64,000 bases of DNA from Halomonas sp. LBP4 (GCF_003202205.1 NZ_PDOG01000001.1:634358-698357), one strand, 5' to 3'; positions 33,594 through 43,435 are shown, counted from the first letter of the stretch. Notes: generated by a model not told the origin, from the letters alone. A program made the numbers and translations.

Positions 33594-34937
33594 ATGGCGA
33601 AGAAACTCTTCATCAAGACGCACGGCTGCCAGATGAACGAGTACGACTCCGCTCGCATGGCGGATCTGCTCGGCGAATCCCACCAGCTTGAGCTCACCGA
33701 CGACGAGCGCGATGCCGACGTCATCCTGCTCAACACCTGCTCGATCCGCGAGAAGGCCCAGGAGAAGGTGTTCCACCAGCTCGGCCGCTGGAAGAAGCTC
33801 AAGGAGGCCAACCCCGAGCTGGTGATCGGGGTGGGCGGCTGCGTCGCCAGCCAGGAGGGCGAGGCGCTGCGCAAGCGCGCGCCCCACGTCGACATGGTGT
33901 TCGGCCCCCAGACCCTGCATCGGGTGCCGGCGATGCTCGACTCGCGCCGCAACGACCAGATCTCGGTGGTCGACGTCACCTTCCCCGAGATCGAGAAGTT
34001 CGACCACCTGCCCAAGCCGAGCTCCGACGGCGCCACCGCCTTCGTTTCGGTGATGGAGGGCTGCTCCAAGTACTGCACCTTCTGCGTGGTGCCCTACACC
34101 CGCGGCGAGGAGGTCTCGCGACCCTTCGAGGCGGTGATGGACGAGGTGATCCACCTGGCCGACCAGGGCGTGCGCGAGATCAACCTGCTGGGCCAGAACG
34201 TCAACGCCTATCGCGGCGAGAACCGGCTCGGCGACGAGATCGACCTGGCCGAACTGATCGGCTGCGTGGCGGCGGTGGAGGGCATCGATCGGGTGCGCTT
34301 CACCACCTCGCACCCGGTGGAGTTCTCCGACAGCCTGATCGAGGCCTATGGCGAGATCCCCGAGCTGGTCAGCCACCTGCACCTGCCGGTGCAGGCCGGC
34401 TCCAACCGCATCCTGGCGGCCATGAAGCGCGGCCACACCGTCGAGGAGTACCTCGAGAAGATGGAGCGCATCCGCGCGCTGCGCCCGGACATCAGCTTCT
34501 CCTCGGACTTCATCGTCGGCTTCCCGGGCGAGACTGAGGAGGACTTCGAGGCGACCATGGACCTGATCCATCGTATCGGCTTCGACCACTCGTTCAGCTT
34601 CGTCTACTCGGCGCGACCGGGCACCCCGGCGGCGGGCCTCGACGACGATACCCCCGAGAGCCTCAAGAAGCAGCGTCTGGCGATCCTCCAGGAGCGCATC
34701 AACCAGCAGGCGATGCAGATCAGCCGCCGCATGGTCGGGTCGACCCAGCGCATCCTGGTCACCGGCTTCTCGCCCAAGGACCCTGGGCAGCTCTCCGGAC
34801 GCACCGAGAACAACCGGGTGGTCAACTTCCGCGCGGCCAACCCCTTCGATCTGATCGGCTACTTCGTCGACGTTGAGATCAGCGAGGCGCTGCCCAACTC
34901 CCTGCGCGGCGAGCTCGCCTCGCCGGAGTGCTACTGA
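33594..34937 (+). CDS. miaB: tRNA-2-methylthio-N6-dimethylallyladenosine synthase MiaB
   Basis: This 447-residue radical-SAM methylthiotransferase modifies A37 of tRNAs that read UNN codons. The N-terminal domain has three cysteines for an auxiliary cluster (THGCQMN, LNTCSIR, VGGCVAS). The radical-SAM motif is CSKYCTFC (residues about 157-164), and a TRAM domain follows near the C-terminus. The ATG has no clear ribosome-binding site, which is odd for the first gene of an operon. The gene leads miaB-phoH-ybeY-corC-lnt. Confidence 0.96.
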   Translation: MAKKLFIKTHGCQMNEYDSARMADLLGESHQLELTDDERDADVILLNTCSIREKAQEKVFHQLGRWKKLKEANPELVIGVGGCVASQEGEALRKRAPHVDMVFGPQTLHRVPAMLDSRRNDQISVVDVTFPEIEKFDHLPKPSSDGATAFVSVMEGCSKYCTFCVVPYTRGEEVSRPFEAVMDEVIHLADQGVREINLLGQNVNAYRGENRLGDEIDLAELIGCVAAVEGIDRVRFTTSHPVEFSDSLIEAYGEIPELVSHLHLPVQAGSNRILAAMKRGHTVEEYLEKMERIRALRPDISFSSDFIVGFPGETEEDFEATMDLIHRIGFDHSFSFVYSARPGTPAAGLDDDTPESLKKQRLAILQERINQQAMQISRRMVGSTQRILVTGFSPKDPGQLSGRTENNRVVNFRAANPFDLIGYFVDVEISEALPNSLRGELASPECY

Positions 34938-34960
34938 CGCTAGACGCTCGCCAGCGAGGA

Positions 34961-35064
34961 GCGCCGGGGGCGAGCCGAAGAGGAGGTCCTACGCCAGGGA
35001 TGGCGTCGGTAGCGCCCAGGGAGGGGGTCACAGCGCCTCCTCGCAGGCTTGCCGCCGGATCAGC
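34961..35064 (+). repeat. Dispersed palindromic element, copy C, between miaB and phoH
   Basis: This is the third copy of the repeat, with the core TAGCGCCCAGGGAGGGG and TCACAGCGCC. Outer arms GCGAGCCGAAGAGGAGG and CCTCCTCGCAGGCTTGC pair, and inner arms ACGCC and GGCGT enclose AGGGAT. It lies inside the operon in the untranslated gap, so it will be transcribed and could fold as RNA between the two genes. Confidence 0.88.
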
Positions 35065-35155
35065 TCCGAGCTTTTCTCTGCGGCGCATGCATTGCCCCGG
35101 CGACCGCCGGGGCAGTAAGCTGAGCCCACATACACAACGCACGGATCCCCCTGCC

Positions 35156-36247
35156 TTGAGCCAGCCAGCCACCCAGGCCAATCGCATCATCACCCTGAAC
35201 CTCGAGCCCAATGATCCCCGCCGCCTGGCCAACCTCTGCGGCCAGCGCGACGAGCATCTCAAGCTGGTCGAGTCCCGGCTCGGCATCACCCTGCGCAACC
35301 GCGGCAACATCTTCCAGCTGGCCGGCCCCAGCCATCGCGTCAAGGCCGCCGCCAACGTGCTCGAGCATCTCTACCGCGAAGCCGAGGCCGGTGACCTGAC
35401 CCCCGATACCGTGCATCTCTTCCTGCAGGAATCCGGCCTCGAGGCCCTGGACGAGGAGGAAGGCCCCGACCAGGAGGGCGAGGTGCTGCTGCGCACCCCG
35501 CGGACGGTGATCAAGCCCCGCGGGTTCAACCAGCAGGGCTACGTCCAGAGCATCCGCGCCCACGACATCAACTTCAGCATCGGCCCGGCCGGCACCGGCA
35601 AGACTTACCTGGCGGTGGCCGCGGCGGTGGAGGCGCTCAACCAGCAGGAAGTGCGTCGCATCCTGCTGGTGCGCCCGGCAGTGGAGGCCGGCGAGAAGCT
35701 GGGCTTCCTGCCCGGCGACCTGGCCCAGAAGATCGACCCCTACCTGCGTCCGCTCTACGATGCCCTCTACGAGATGATCGGCTTCGAGCAGGTCGCCAAG
35801 CTGATCGAACGCCAGGTGATCGAGATCGCGCCCCTGGCCTACATGCGCGGGCGCACCCTGAACAACGCCTTCATCATCCTCGACGAAAGCCAGAACACCA
35901 CCCGCGAGCAGATGAAGATGTTCCTGACGCGTATCGGTTTCGGCTCCACCGCGGTGGTCACCGGCGACATCACCCAGGTCGATCTGCCCCGTGGCCAAAG
36001 CTCGGGGCTGATTCAGGTCCTCGAGGTGCTCAAGGGGACCCCCGGCATCGGCGTGACCCACTTCGCCGCCAAGGACGTGGTGCGCCACCCGCTGGTGCAG
36101 CGCATCATCGAGGCCTACGACCACTTCGAGGCCGAGCAGGAGGCCGCCGAGCGCTCCCGCCGGGAGGCCCGGGAGCAGAAGCGTGAAACGCTCCGCCAGG
36201 AGCGCATCGACCACGACCGTGGCAACGGAGCGCAGAGAGACTCATGA
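35156..36247 (+). CDS. ybeZ: PhoH-family ATPase (YbeZ)
   Basis: This 363-residue PhoH-like P-loop ATPase has a Walker A motif [12 protein letters not shown] (residues about 144-155) and Walker B with FIILDESQN. YbeZ works with YbeY in ribosomal RNA maturation and quality control. The conserved N-terminus begins with a TTG codon at 35156 ([17 protein letters not shown]); no ATG lies nearby and the ribosome site is poor. The frame remains open upstream through repeat copy C, but that stretch is not protein-like. It overlaps ybeY by four bases. Confidence 0.92.
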   Translation: MSQPATQANRIITLNLEPNDPRRLANLCGQRDEHLKLVESRLGITLRNRGNIFQLAGPSHRVKAAANVLEHLYREAEAGDLTPDTVHLFLQESGLEALDEEEGPDQEGEVLLRTPRTVIKPRGFNQQGYVQSIRAHDINFSIGPAGTGKTYLAVAAAVEALNQQEVRRILLVRPAVEAGEKLGFLPGDLAQKIDPYLRPLYDALYEMIGFEQVAKLIERQVIEIAPLAYMRGRTLNNAFIILDESQNTTREQMKMFLTRIGFGSTAVVTGDITQVDLPRGQSSGLIQVLEVLKGTPGIGVTHFAAKDVVRHPLVQRIIEAYDHFEAEQEAAERSRREAREQKRETLRQERIDHDRGNGAQRDS

Positions 36248-36765
36248 ACGCCCCGCTCGTCGACCTCCAGGTCGCCATCGAGGCCGAAGGCCTGCCGAGC
36301 CAGGCCGAACTGGACACCTGGGTGGCCGCCGTCCTGGCCCGCCACGACGTCGCCCCAGGCTCGGAGCTGACGGTGCGCCTGGTCGACGAGGCGGAGAGCC
36401 GGGCCCTGAACCGCGACTACCGCGGCCGCGACACCCCCACCAATGTGCTCTCCTTCCCCTTCGAGAGCCCGCCCGGCATCGAGCTGGCGCTGCTCGGCGA
36501 CCTGGTGATCTGTCATCCCGTGGTGGTCCGGGAAGCACGCGAGCAGGACAAGTCACCGGGGGCTCACTACGCTCATATGGTGGTGCACGGCACCCTGCAC
36601 CTGCTCGGATACGACCATCTCGAGGAGGCCGAGGCCGAGGCCATGGAGGCGCTCGAGCGCGAGATCCTCGCCGGCCTGGGCATCGCCGACCCCTATCATG
36701 CGGACACCCGCGATGACCCCGCCCCGCTGGGCCCCGATACCGAGGACAAGAGAGCCGACGCATGA
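36244..36765 (+). CDS. ybeY: Endoribonuclease YbeY (16S rRNA maturation)
   Basis: This 173-residue zinc-dependent RNase has the metal motif [11 protein letters not shown] (residues about 118-128), with three histidines, and the [13 protein letters not shown] segment. It trims the 3' end of 16S rRNA and takes part in ribosome quality control. The start overlaps the phoH stop (ATGA), and its own stop overlaps corC in the same way, so translation is coupled. The acidic C-terminal tail beyond about residue 150 is a variable extension. Confidence 0.96.
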   Translation: MNAPLVDLQVAIEAEGLPSQAELDTWVAAVLARHDVAPGSELTVRLVDEAESRALNRDYRGRDTPTNVLSFPFESPPGIELALLGDLVICHPVVVREAREQDKSPGAHYAHMVVHGTLHLLGYDHLEEAEAEAMEALEREILAGLGIADPYHADTRDDPAPLGPDTEDKRADA

Positions 36766-37631
36766 GCGAAGACCGATCGACCAGCCAGGGCGGCAAGTCC
36801 TGGCTCGAGAAGTTGTTCAGCGCCCTTTCCAGTGACAACGACGAGCCCAGTTCGCGGGACGAACTGCTCGATTTCCTGCGTCAGACGGCCAGCCGGCTCA
36901 AGCTCGAGCAGGACGCCATGATGATCATCGAGGGCGCCCTGAACATCAGCGACCAGCAGGTCCGCGAGGTGCTGATCCCCCGCTCCCAGGTCACCGCCAT
37001 CGCCCTCGACCAGCCCCTGGAGGAGTACCTGCCGGTGATCCTGGAGACCGGCCACTCCCGCTACCCGGTGATCGGCGAGAACCTCGACGAGGTCAAGGGC
37101 ATCCTGCTGGTCAAGGACCTGCTGCCGCTGCTGCGGCGCGGCCAGGAGAACGGGCTGCCGTTCCGGCTCGAGGAGGTGGTGCGCCCGGCCATGTTCGTGC
37201 CCGAATCGAAGCGCCTCAACAGCCTGCTCAAGGAGTTCCGCGACACCCACAACCACATGGCGGTGGTGGTCGACGAATACGGCGGTACCGCGGGCATCGT
37301 CACCATCGAGGACATCCTCGAGCAGATCGTCGGCGACATCGAGGACGAGCACGACATCGACGAGGAGGAGGACATCCGCGAGCTCGGCGAAGGCCACTAC
37401 GCCATCCGCGCCCTGACCCCCATCGAGGATTTCAACGAGCGTTTCCAGACGCGTTTCTCCGACGAGGAGTTCGACACCCTGGGGGGGCTGGTCATGCAGC
37501 GCTTCGGCCACCTGCCCGGCCGGGGCGAGCATACCGAGATCGGTGGCTGGCGCTTCACGGTGCTCAACGCCGACAACCGTCGCATCCGCCTGCTGGAAGC
37601 CCAGCCCTGCGACCAACCGGGCGACGACTGA
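36762..37631 (+). CDS. corC: HlyC/CorC-family CBS-domain protein (CorC/YbeX)
   Basis: This 289-residue protein has two CBS domains (residues about 65-190, with [33 protein letters not shown] and [20 protein letters not shown]) and a C-terminal CorC_HlyC transporter-associated domain (about 205-285). It lacks membrane segments. CorC/YbeX has been tied to magnesium/cobalt efflux and to ribosome metabolism; its place next to ybeY supports the second. ATGA overlap with ybeY. Confidence 0.93.
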   Translation: MSEDRSTSQGGKSWLEKLFSALSSDNDEPSSRDELLDFLRQTASRLKLEQDAMMIIEGALNISDQQVREVLIPRSQVTAIALDQPLEEYLPVILETGHSRYPVIGENLDEVKGILLVKDLLPLLRRGQENGLPFRLEEVVRPAMFVPESKRLNSLLKEFRDTHNHMAVVVDEYGGTAGIVTIEDILEQIVGDIEDEHDIDEEEDIRELGEGHYAIRALTPIEDFNERFQTRFSDEEFDTLGGLVMQRFGHLPGRGEHTEIGGWRFTVLNADNRRIRLLEAQPCDQPGDD

Positions 37632-37659
37632 CCCGGGCATTACCCCAAGGATGGCCAAG

Positions 37660-39120
37660 ATGCATGAACTGCGCTTCTCCCCGGCCCTGGGCTGCCTGCT
37701 GGCCCTGGCCGCGGGTGTCCTCACCACCCTGACCGCCTCCCCCTTCGAGCTCTGGTGGCTGGCCCCGGTGGCCGCCGGCCTGGTCTATGCCGGCCTGCCG
37801 GCCCTGACCCCCGCCCAGGCCGCCCTGCGCGGCTGGTGCTATGGTGTCGGCCTGTTCGGTTCGGGGGCATCCTGGGTCTATGTGTCGATCCACGACTATG
37901 GCTATACTGGCGTCCCCCTGGCGCTGTTCCTCACCGGCCTCTTCGTGGTCGCCCTGGCGCTGTTCTTCGCCGCCACCCTGTGGCTCTACCGCCTCCTGTG
38001 TGGTCCCCGGCTGGCGTTCCTCACCTTCGCCGGTGCCTGGGTGCTGGGCGAGTGGCTGCGCACCTGGCTGTTCACCGGCTTTCCCTGGCTGTTGCTGGGC
38101 AGCGGCCAGGTGGACTCGCCACTCGCCTCCTGGGCGCCGGTGGTCGGGGCCTACGGCCTGTCGCTGATCACCGCGCTGACCGGCAGCCTGGGCATCGAGA
38201 TCCTGCGCCGACGCTGGTGGGCACTGGCGCCCATTGCCGCCCTCTGGCTCACCCCGCTGGCCCTGCCGACCCAGTGGACCACCCCCAGCGGTGAACCGGT
38301 GCGCGTCGCCCTGTTGCAGGGCAACCTGCCGCAGCTGATCAAATGGACACCCGAGGGGCAACGCGTCGCCGCCAACACCTACGGCGACCTGACCCGCGAG
38401 CTCGACGACACCATCGACCTGGTCGTCTGGCCCGAGGCCGCCCTGCCGATGTTCGAGGACGAGGCGCGGCCGATCCTCGAACGTGTCCAGGCCAACCTGG
38501 CACCGGCAACCGCCCTGCTCACCGGCATCCTGCAGCGCGAGGCACGCGGGCTCTACTACAACAGCGTGATCGGGGTGGGCGATGTGGACGGCCAGTACCG
38601 CAAGGAGCACCTGGTGCCCTTCGGCGAGTACCTGCCGCTGGAGAACCTGCTGCGCGGCGCCATCGCCTTCTTCGACCTGCCGATGCCGGCCATGACCCCG
38701 GGCCCCCCGGGCCAGAAGCCGATCCGCGCCGCCGGCCTGACCCTCGGCAACGCCATCTGCTACGAGATCATCTACGCCGACCTGGTCGCCGACCGCGCCC
38801 GGGACGCCGATATCCTGCTCACGGTCTCCAACGATACCTGGTTCGGCGCCTCCCTCGGCCCGCTGCAGCACCTGCAGATGGCCCGTCTGCGGGCCCTGGA
38901 GAACGGCCGCCAGGTGATACGCGCCACCAGCAACGGGGTCACCGCCATCATCGACCCCCTGGGCAACGTCACCGCCAGGGCACCGCAGTTCGAGGTGGCC
39001 ACCCTCACCGGCGAGGTCACCGCCATGCAGGGCCTGACACCCTTCACCCGCACCGGCAGCTGGCCCGTCTGGCTGCTCGCCGGGCTGATGATAGTGCCGG
39101 GGCTGCGCCTGCGGCGCTGA
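37660..39120 (+). CDS. lnt: Apolipoprotein N-acyltransferase
   Basis: This 486-residue inner-membrane enzyme adds the third acyl chain to lipoproteins. Several hydrophobic segments fill the first 190 residues, followed by a periplasmic nitrilase-like domain with the Glu-Lys-Cys triad: glutamate in VWPEAALP, lysine in RKEHLVPFGEYLP and cysteine in NAICYEIIYAD. AAGGA lies 8 bp before the ATG at 37660; an ATG at 37651 is an alternative. It ends the miaB operon. Its stop codon is followed directly by seven tandem GCTCGAA repeats. Confidence 0.95.
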   Translation: MHELRFSPALGCLLALAAGVLTTLTASPFELWWLAPVAAGLVYAGLPALTPAQAALRGWCYGVGLFGSGASWVYVSIHDYGYTGVPLALFLTGLFVVALALFFAATLWLYRLLCGPRLAFLTFAGAWVLGEWLRTWLFTGFPWLLLGSGQVDSPLASWAPVVGAYGLSLITALTGSLGIEILRRRWWALAPIAALWLTPLALPTQWTTPSGEPVRVALLQGNLPQLIKWTPEGQRVAANTYGDLTRELDDTIDLVVWPEAALPMFEDEARPILERVQANLAPATALLTGILQREARGLYYNSVIGVGDVDGQYRKEHLVPFGEYLPLENLLRGAIAFFDLPMPAMTPGPPGQKPIRAAGLTLGNAICYEIIYADLVADRARDADILLTVSNDTWFGASLGPLQHLQMARLRALENGRQVIRATSNGVTAIIDPLGNVTARAPQFEVATLTGEVTAMQGLTPFTRTGSWPVWLLAGLMIVPGLRLRR

Positions 39121-39170
39121 GCTCGAAGCTCGAAGCTCGAAGCTCGAAGCTCGAAGCTCGAAGCTCGAAG
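39121..39170 (+). repeat. Tandem 7-bp repeat, seven copies of GCTCGAA
   Basis: Seven exact copies start at the base after the lnt stop codon. A matching set (GCTNNAA type) lies at the phaC stop on the other strand. Slippage here would not change either protein. Confidence 0.95.
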
Positions 39171-39205
39171 CCAGCTTAAACCCGGAAATTGCCAACGAAC
39201 GAAAA

Positions 39206-39244
39206 CACCCCGAAGGTTGGATTGGGTGTCCAACTTTCGGGGTG
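39206..39244. terminator. Convergent terminator between lnt and phaC
   Basis: CACCCCGAAGGTTGGA and TCCAACTTTCGGGGTG form a 16-bp stem with one wobble pair and a seven-base loop. On the minus strand it is followed by TTTTCGTT, which suits the phaC transcript. On the plus strand a second GGGGGTGTTTTT (39260-39271) can pair instead with AAAACACCCC at 39202-39211. Confidence 0.75.
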
Positions 39245-39272
39245 CAGTTCAGTGCCGGTGGGGGTGTTTTTC

Positions 39273-39300
39273 TTACGGCTTATAGCTTATAGCTTCAAGC
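39273..39300 (-). repeat. Heptad repeats spanning the phaC stop codon
   Basis: On the minus strand the sequence reads GCTTGAA, GCTATAA, GCTATAA, GCCGTAA. The TGA stop of phaC is part of the first unit. The units share the GCTNNAA form of the repeat after lnt. Confidence 0.8.
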
Positions 39301-41136
39301 TCCCGGCGAAGCCGGGGTCTCGCCCAACACTTCGGGAATGGTCATCTTGACGTAGCGCCCCGGGGCCGGCTCGAGGATATCCAGCTCTCCCTCGCCGGGC
39401 TGGCGCGCCGGCACCATCTTCTCCGCGTCGACATAGCCGTTGGAGGTCATCCAGGCCTGCCAGTGGGGCCACCAGGAGCCCTCCTGGTGCTCGGCACCGG
39501 CCAGCCACTCCTCCGGTGTCTCCGGCAGTGCATCGTTGGTCCAGTAGCCGTACTTGTTCCGGCTCGGCGGGTTGACGATGCCGGCGATATGGCCCGAGCC
39601 ACCCAGCACGAAGGTCACCGGCCCCTTGGGCAGCAGCGCGCCGTAGTAGGTGCTGTTCCACTTGGCGATATGGTCATCGCTGGTGGAGATGAAGTAGCTC
39701 GGCGTGGAGATCTTGCGCAGGTCGATCTTCACCCCGTCGAGCTCGATGCCGCCGGGCTCCACTAGGCGGTTCTCCAGGTACATGTGGCGGAGGTACCAGG
39801 CGTGGGTACCGGCCGGCAGGTTGGTGCCGTCGGTGTTCCAGTAGAGCAGGTCGAAGGGGGCCGGCATCTCCCCCTTGAGGTAGTTGTTGATGTAGAAGGA
39901 CCAGAAGAGATCGTTCTCGCGCAGCAGGTTGAACGAGAACGCCATCACCCGCCCGTCCAGGTAGCCGTCGCGCTCGAGCTTGGCCTCGAGGCCGGCCAGC
40001 ACCGGCTCGGAGAGGAAGACGCCGATGTCGCCGGGATCGCGGAAGTCCTGCAGGGTCGCCATGTAGGTCACCGACTTCACCTTGCGCCCACGGCGGGTGC
40101 TGGTGAGGTAGGCGACGGTGGAGGCGGCCAGGGTGCCACCGATGCAGTAACTGAGCAGATTGACCGATTTCTCTCCGGTGGCCTGTTCGATGGCCCCCAT
40201 CGCGGCGATCGGCCCCATCTGCATGTAGTCGGCCCAGGTCAGGTCGCGCTGCTCGGGGCCGGGGTTGCGCCAGGAGATCAGGAACACCGTATGGCCCTGG
40301 TCCACCAGCCACTTGACCAGGGAGTTGTCCTGGCGAAGGTCGAGGATGTAGTACTTGTTGATCCAGGGCGGCACCATCAGCAGCGGCGTCTTGAAGACCT
40401 GCTCGGTGGTGGGGCTGTACTGGATCAGCTGGATCAGCTCGTTCTCGTAGACCACCGAGCCCGGGGTCACGGCGATATTGTCGCCGACCTCGAAGGCGCT
40501 GCGGTCGGTCATGGCGACGTTGAGGCCCTCGGCGGAATTGGCCAGGTCCTCGCGCAGCCGGGTCAGGCCGTCGATCAGGTTCTGGCCGCGGGTCTCCAGG
40601 GTCTTGCGCATCACCTCGGGGTTGGTGGTGACGAAATTGGTCGGCGCCATGGCATTGACCACCTGGCGGGCATAGAAGGTCAGGTTGCGCTGCCGCTCGG
40701 GGTCGAGACCGTCGAGGCCCTCCACCAGATCCTCGACCATCCGCGAGAACAGCAGGTACTGCTGCATGATCGCCAGGTAGTGGGGGTCGTTGGTCCAGGC
40801 CTCGTCGTTGAAGCGCCGGTCGCCCTTCGCGGGGGTGACCAACGGCTCCATCGCTTCGCCGGCCAGCGCCCGCATGCCCTGCTGCCAGAGCTGGAACTGG
40901 TCCTGGAGCAGCCGTGACTGGGCCTGCCACAGCAGGGAGGGGTTGCGCATCAGCGACTCGGCTCCCGCGCGGAAGCTCTCGCGCATGTCATCATAGACGG
41001 AGTCGGCGGCATCGCTGGGCGCCATCCGCTCCATCATTTCCTCCATCAAGGCTCGATACTCCTCGCCGACCGCCTTGAGCTGCGCATTCCAGGCCTCGAG
41101 TTCGGCCTGTGTCGGTGCTTGCACCCCTGACTGCAT
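39295..41136 (-). CDS. phaC: Class I poly(3-hydroxyalkanoate) synthase PhaC
   Basis: This 613-residue polymerase links 3-hydroxyacyl-CoA units into PHA granules. The lipase-like nucleophile is the cysteine in LSYCIGGTLAAS (about residue 331), with the aspartate in ISTSDDHIAKW and the histidine in GGSGHIAGIVNPP completing the triad. The length and the N-terminal helical domain fit class I (single subunit), not the shorter class III. AGGAGGGG before the ATG at 41136 fixes the start. It lies downstream of the phasin gene, separated by a strong hairpin. Precursor genes phaA and phaB are not in the window. Confidence 0.95.
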   Translation of the reverse strand: MQSGVQAPTQAELEAWNAQLKAVGEEYRALMEEMMERMAPSDAADSVYDDMRESFRAGAESLMRNPSLLWQAQSRLLQDQFQLWQQGMRALAGEAMEPLVTPAKGDRRFNDEAWTNDPHYLAIMQQYLLFSRMVEDLVEGLDGLDPERQRNLTFYARQVVNAMAPTNFVTTNPEVMRKTLETRGQNLIDGLTRLREDLANSAEGLNVAMTDRSAFEVGDNIAVTPGSVVYENELIQLIQYSPTTEQVFKTPLLMVPPWINKYYILDLRQDNSLVKWLVDQGHTVFLISWRNPGPEQRDLTWADYMQMGPIAAMGAIEQATGEKSVNLLSYCIGGTLAASTVAYLTSTRRGRKVKSVTYMATLQDFRDPGDIGVFLSEPVLAGLEAKLERDGYLDGRVMAFSFNLLRENDLFWSFYINNYLKGEMPAPFDLLYWNTDGTNLPAGTHAWYLRHMYLENRLVEPGGIELDGVKIDLRKISTPSYFISTSDDHIAKWNSTYYGALLPKGPVTFVLGGSGHIAGIVNPPSRNKYGYWTNDALPETPEEWLAGAEHQEGSWWPHWQAWMTSNGYVDAEKMVPARQPGEGELDILEPAPGRYVKMTIPEVLGETPASPGA

Positions 41137-41194
41137 TGACCCCTCCTGACTTCTTGCCGGCTGATTGCCATCAACATATGAAATATGCAAAGCC

Positions 41195-41229
41195 GCTCCC
41201 CGGCACCCGCAATGCGGGTGCCGGGGAGC
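41195..41229 (-). terminator. Strong hairpin between phasin gene and phaC
   Basis: GCTCCCCGGCACCCGC and GCGGGTGCCGGGGAGC form a perfect 16-bp stem with a three-base loop. It lies 50 bp past the phasin stop on the leftward transcript, followed by GGCTTTGCATATTTC. It probably ends most phasin transcripts, leaving less reading through into phaC. Confidence 0.65.
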
Positions 41230-41278
41230 CGCTGTGGGTGTGGCCGGGCTCGGTCACACCACCTCAGTGCCGTTTCGC

Positions 41279-41722
41279 TCAGCTCTTGTTGCTGCTGCCG
41301 CGCGTGGACTGGCTGGTGGCCTTGGCCGATGCGGACTTGTCGCTGCCGCCGGCCTTTTCCGCCTGCTCGGCCTGCTCGGCCTGCTCGGTCGTCTTGGTCT
41401 GCTCGGCGAAGAGTTGCTCGAGCTGGTTCTTGAACTCCAGGCTCATCTCGCTCATGGCACGGGCATCCTCCAGCATCTGCCGGGAGAGCTCGTTCATCAT
41501 CTCGGCCTGGCGGGTGCCGAAGTCGCGCATGTCCTCGGCATCGCTGATTTCACTGGCACTGCGCATGCGCTCGGTACCCATCTGGCTGTAGCGCTTCATC
41601 GACTCCAACTGGTACTGGGTCATCTTCTCCATGTTGTCGAGCATCAGGGAGTTGATCCTGCGCATCGGCTCGAAGAACTGGCGGGTCTGCTCGTTGAAGG
41701 CGTCGGTCATCTTGTCTGACAT
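41279..41722 (-). CDS. Phasin family protein
   Basis: This 147-residue, almost wholly helical protein is rich in methionine, glutamate and glutamine (for example MRRINSLMLDNMEKMTQYQLESMKR in its first part, written across residues about 20-44), with a phasin_2-like amphipathic pattern. The C-terminal tail is low-complexity (repeated EQA, then serine and lysine rich). Phasins coat PHA granules and control their number and size. AAGGAG precedes the ATG. Its position directly before phaC supports the call. Confidence 0.88.
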   Translation of the reverse strand: MSDKMTDAFNEQTRQFFEPMRRINSLMLDNMEKMTQYQLESMKRYSQMGTERMRSASEISDAEDMRDFGTRQAEMMNELSRQMLEDARAMSEMSLEFKNQLEQLFAEQTKTTEQAEQAEQAEKAGGSDKSASAKATSQSTRGSSNKS

Positions 41723-41846
41723 GGCAGGTACTCCTTGTGGGGGTGTCTAGCTGGGTGGTAGGGCCACCCTTCATGTTGCACTGCACCAAAGAGTAGTCTG
41801 CCGGGGGCCGAGTTGCAATACGATCCTGGGCGAATCCGGCAGACGA

Positions 41847-42254
41847 TTAGCCGTCCCCCCCCTTGGTGCGGGAGCGGGCACTGGCCGTGGTGGTCTTGCG
41901 CTCACCCCGGGAAGAAGCCGGGTTATCCTCACCGGCCTCGCCGTCGCCCGGGTCGCCCTTTCCGCTCCGCTGGGCCGCACCGGCACCGGCCTGGCGCAGC
42001 ATGTCGAGCATCATCTGCTGGTAGGTGCCGAAACTCGCCAACCCCTGGGAGAGTCCCTGGGAAAGCCCCTGCGGCAGCCCCGGTTGCTGAAGGAAGGGTT
42101 GCATCAGGCTCATGGGGTCATAGCCCTCCGCCCCGGACTCCATCTGCTGCTGGATGCGGCTCAGCAGGTCCTTCTGGAAGGCCTCGACATCCGGCAGGCC
42201 CAGCGCCTGGCGGAACTCCTCGGGGGTCAGGTCGAACTCGACATTGATCTTCAT
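41847..42254 (-). CDS. DUF6489-like protein near the PHA genes
   Basis: This 135-residue protein begins MKINVEFDLTPEEFRQALGL and continues PDVEAFQKDLLSR, resembling DUF6489 proteins. The middle is rich in glutamine, methionine and glycine, with a repeated GLSQGLSQGL stretch. The C-terminus is disordered and basic (ERKTTTASARSRTK), recalling the tails of granule-associated proteins. Location between aroC and the phasin gene suggests a PHA granule role, an inference from context only. The start at 42254 gives the conserved beginning. Confidence 0.7.
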   Translation of the reverse strand: MKINVEFDLTPEEFRQALGLPDVEAFQKDLLSRIQQQMESGAEGYDPMSLMQPFLQQPGLPQGLSQGLSQGLASFGTYQQMMLDMLRQAGAGAAQRSGKGDPGDGEAGEDNPASSRGERKTTTASARSRTKGGDG

Positions 42255-42310
42255 GGCAGCACTCTTGGTCGTCGTGATTCCAGTGTAGCAGCCATCACCG
42301 ATGCCACGGC

Positions 42311-43396
42311 TCAACGCAGCCGCGGCGTCTCGACACGGACCTCGGCGTTCTGGCCGCGATGGCGCAGCAGGTGGTCCATCAGGGTCAGCGCCATCATCGC
42401 CTCGGCGATGGGCGTGGCACGAATACCCACGCAGGGGTCGTGTCGCCCCCGGGTGACCACCTCGACGGCATTGCCGTGGACGTCGATGCTGCGCCCCGGG
42501 GTGGAGATGCTGGAGGTGGGCTTGAGCGCCAGGTGGGCGATGATCGCCTGGCCGCTGGAGATGCCGCCCAGCACGCCGCCGGCATGATTGGAGAGAAAGC
42601 CCTCGGGGGTCATCTCGTCGCGGTGCTCGCTGCCGCGCTGGGCCACCGCGGCGAAACCGTCGCCGATCTCCACCCCCTTCACCGCGTTGATGCTCATCAG
42701 GCCGTGGGCCAGCTCGGCATCCAGACGATCGAAGACCGGCTCGCCCAGCCCCGGCGGCACGCCCTCGGCCACCACCGAGATCCTGGCGCCCACCGAGTCC
42801 TGGTCGCGGCGCAGCTGGTCCATGTAGGCCTCGAGCTCGGGAACCCGCGCCGGGTCGGGGCAGAAGAAGGGGTTGTCGCCGACCGCCTCCCAACTCCGGA
42901 ACTCAATGGTGATGGGGCCGAGCTGGCTCATGTAGCCGCGCACCCGGATGCCCTGGGTCGCCAGGTACTGCTTGGCGATGGCCCCCGCCGCCACCCGCAT
43001 GGCGGTCTCGCGGGCGCTGGAGCGGCCACCACCGCGGTAGTCGCGGATGCCGTACTTGTGCTGGTAGCTGTAGTCGGCGTGAGCCGGACGGAACTGGTCC
43101 TTGATCTTCGAGTAGTCCTTGGAGCGCTGGTCGGTGTTCTCGATCAGCAGGCCGATGGGTGTGCCGGTGGTCACCCCCTCGAAGACGCCGGAGAGGATCC
43201 GCACCTGGTCGGGCTCGCGGCGCTGGGTGGTATGGCGCGAGGTCCCCGGGCGGCGGCGGTCCAGGTCACGCTGCAGGTCGGCCTCGGTGAGCGGCAGCCC
43301 CGGCGGGCAGCCATCGACGATGGCCCCCAGCGCCGGGCCATGGCTCTCGCCGAAGGTGGTGACGGTGAACAGCTTGCCGAAGGTATTGCCGGACAT
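42311..43396 (-). CDS. aroC: Chorismate synthase
   Basis: This 361-residue FMN-dependent enzyme makes chorismate, which feeds pabB and trpE seen elsewhere in the window. It starts [19 protein letters not shown], the first signature, and has [19 protein letters not shown] and the late [10 protein letters not shown]. The length is standard. GGAGGAG precedes the ATG. It follows prmB by 39 bp in the same direction, an arrangement common in gammaproteobacteria. Confidence 0.97.
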   Translation of the reverse strand: MSGNTFGKLFTVTTFGESHGPALGAIVDGCPPGLPLTEADLQRDLDRRRPGTSRHTTQRREPDQVRILSGVFEGVTTGTPIGLLIENTDQRSKDYSKIKDQFRPAHADYSYQHKYGIRDYRGGGRSSARETAMRVAAGAIAKQYLATQGIRVRGYMSQLGPITIEFRSWEAVGDNPFFCPDPARVPELEAYMDQLRRDQDSVGARISVVAEGVPPGLGEPVFDRLDAELAHGLMSINAVKGVEIGDGFAAVAQRGSEHRDEMTPEGFLSNHAGGVLGGISSGQAIIAHLALKPTSSISTPGRSIDVHGNAVEVVTRGRHDPCVGIRATPIAEAMMALTLMDHLLRHRGQNAEVRVETPRLR

Positions 43397-43435
43397 GGGC
43401 GCTCCTCCTGGTATCGGGAGATCGGTAGCGGGTGA

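Noticed and set aside
33138-34589. A 483-codon minus-strand frame over miaB
   Set aside because: It is the antisense shadow of miaB. The DUF1820 gene at its lower end is in another frame with a clear product.
34928-35155. A longer PhoH with about 76 extra N-terminal residues
   Set aside because: The added stretch is read through repeat copy C and is Arg/Pro/Gly-rich without conservation; the family N-terminus starts at the TTG at 35156.
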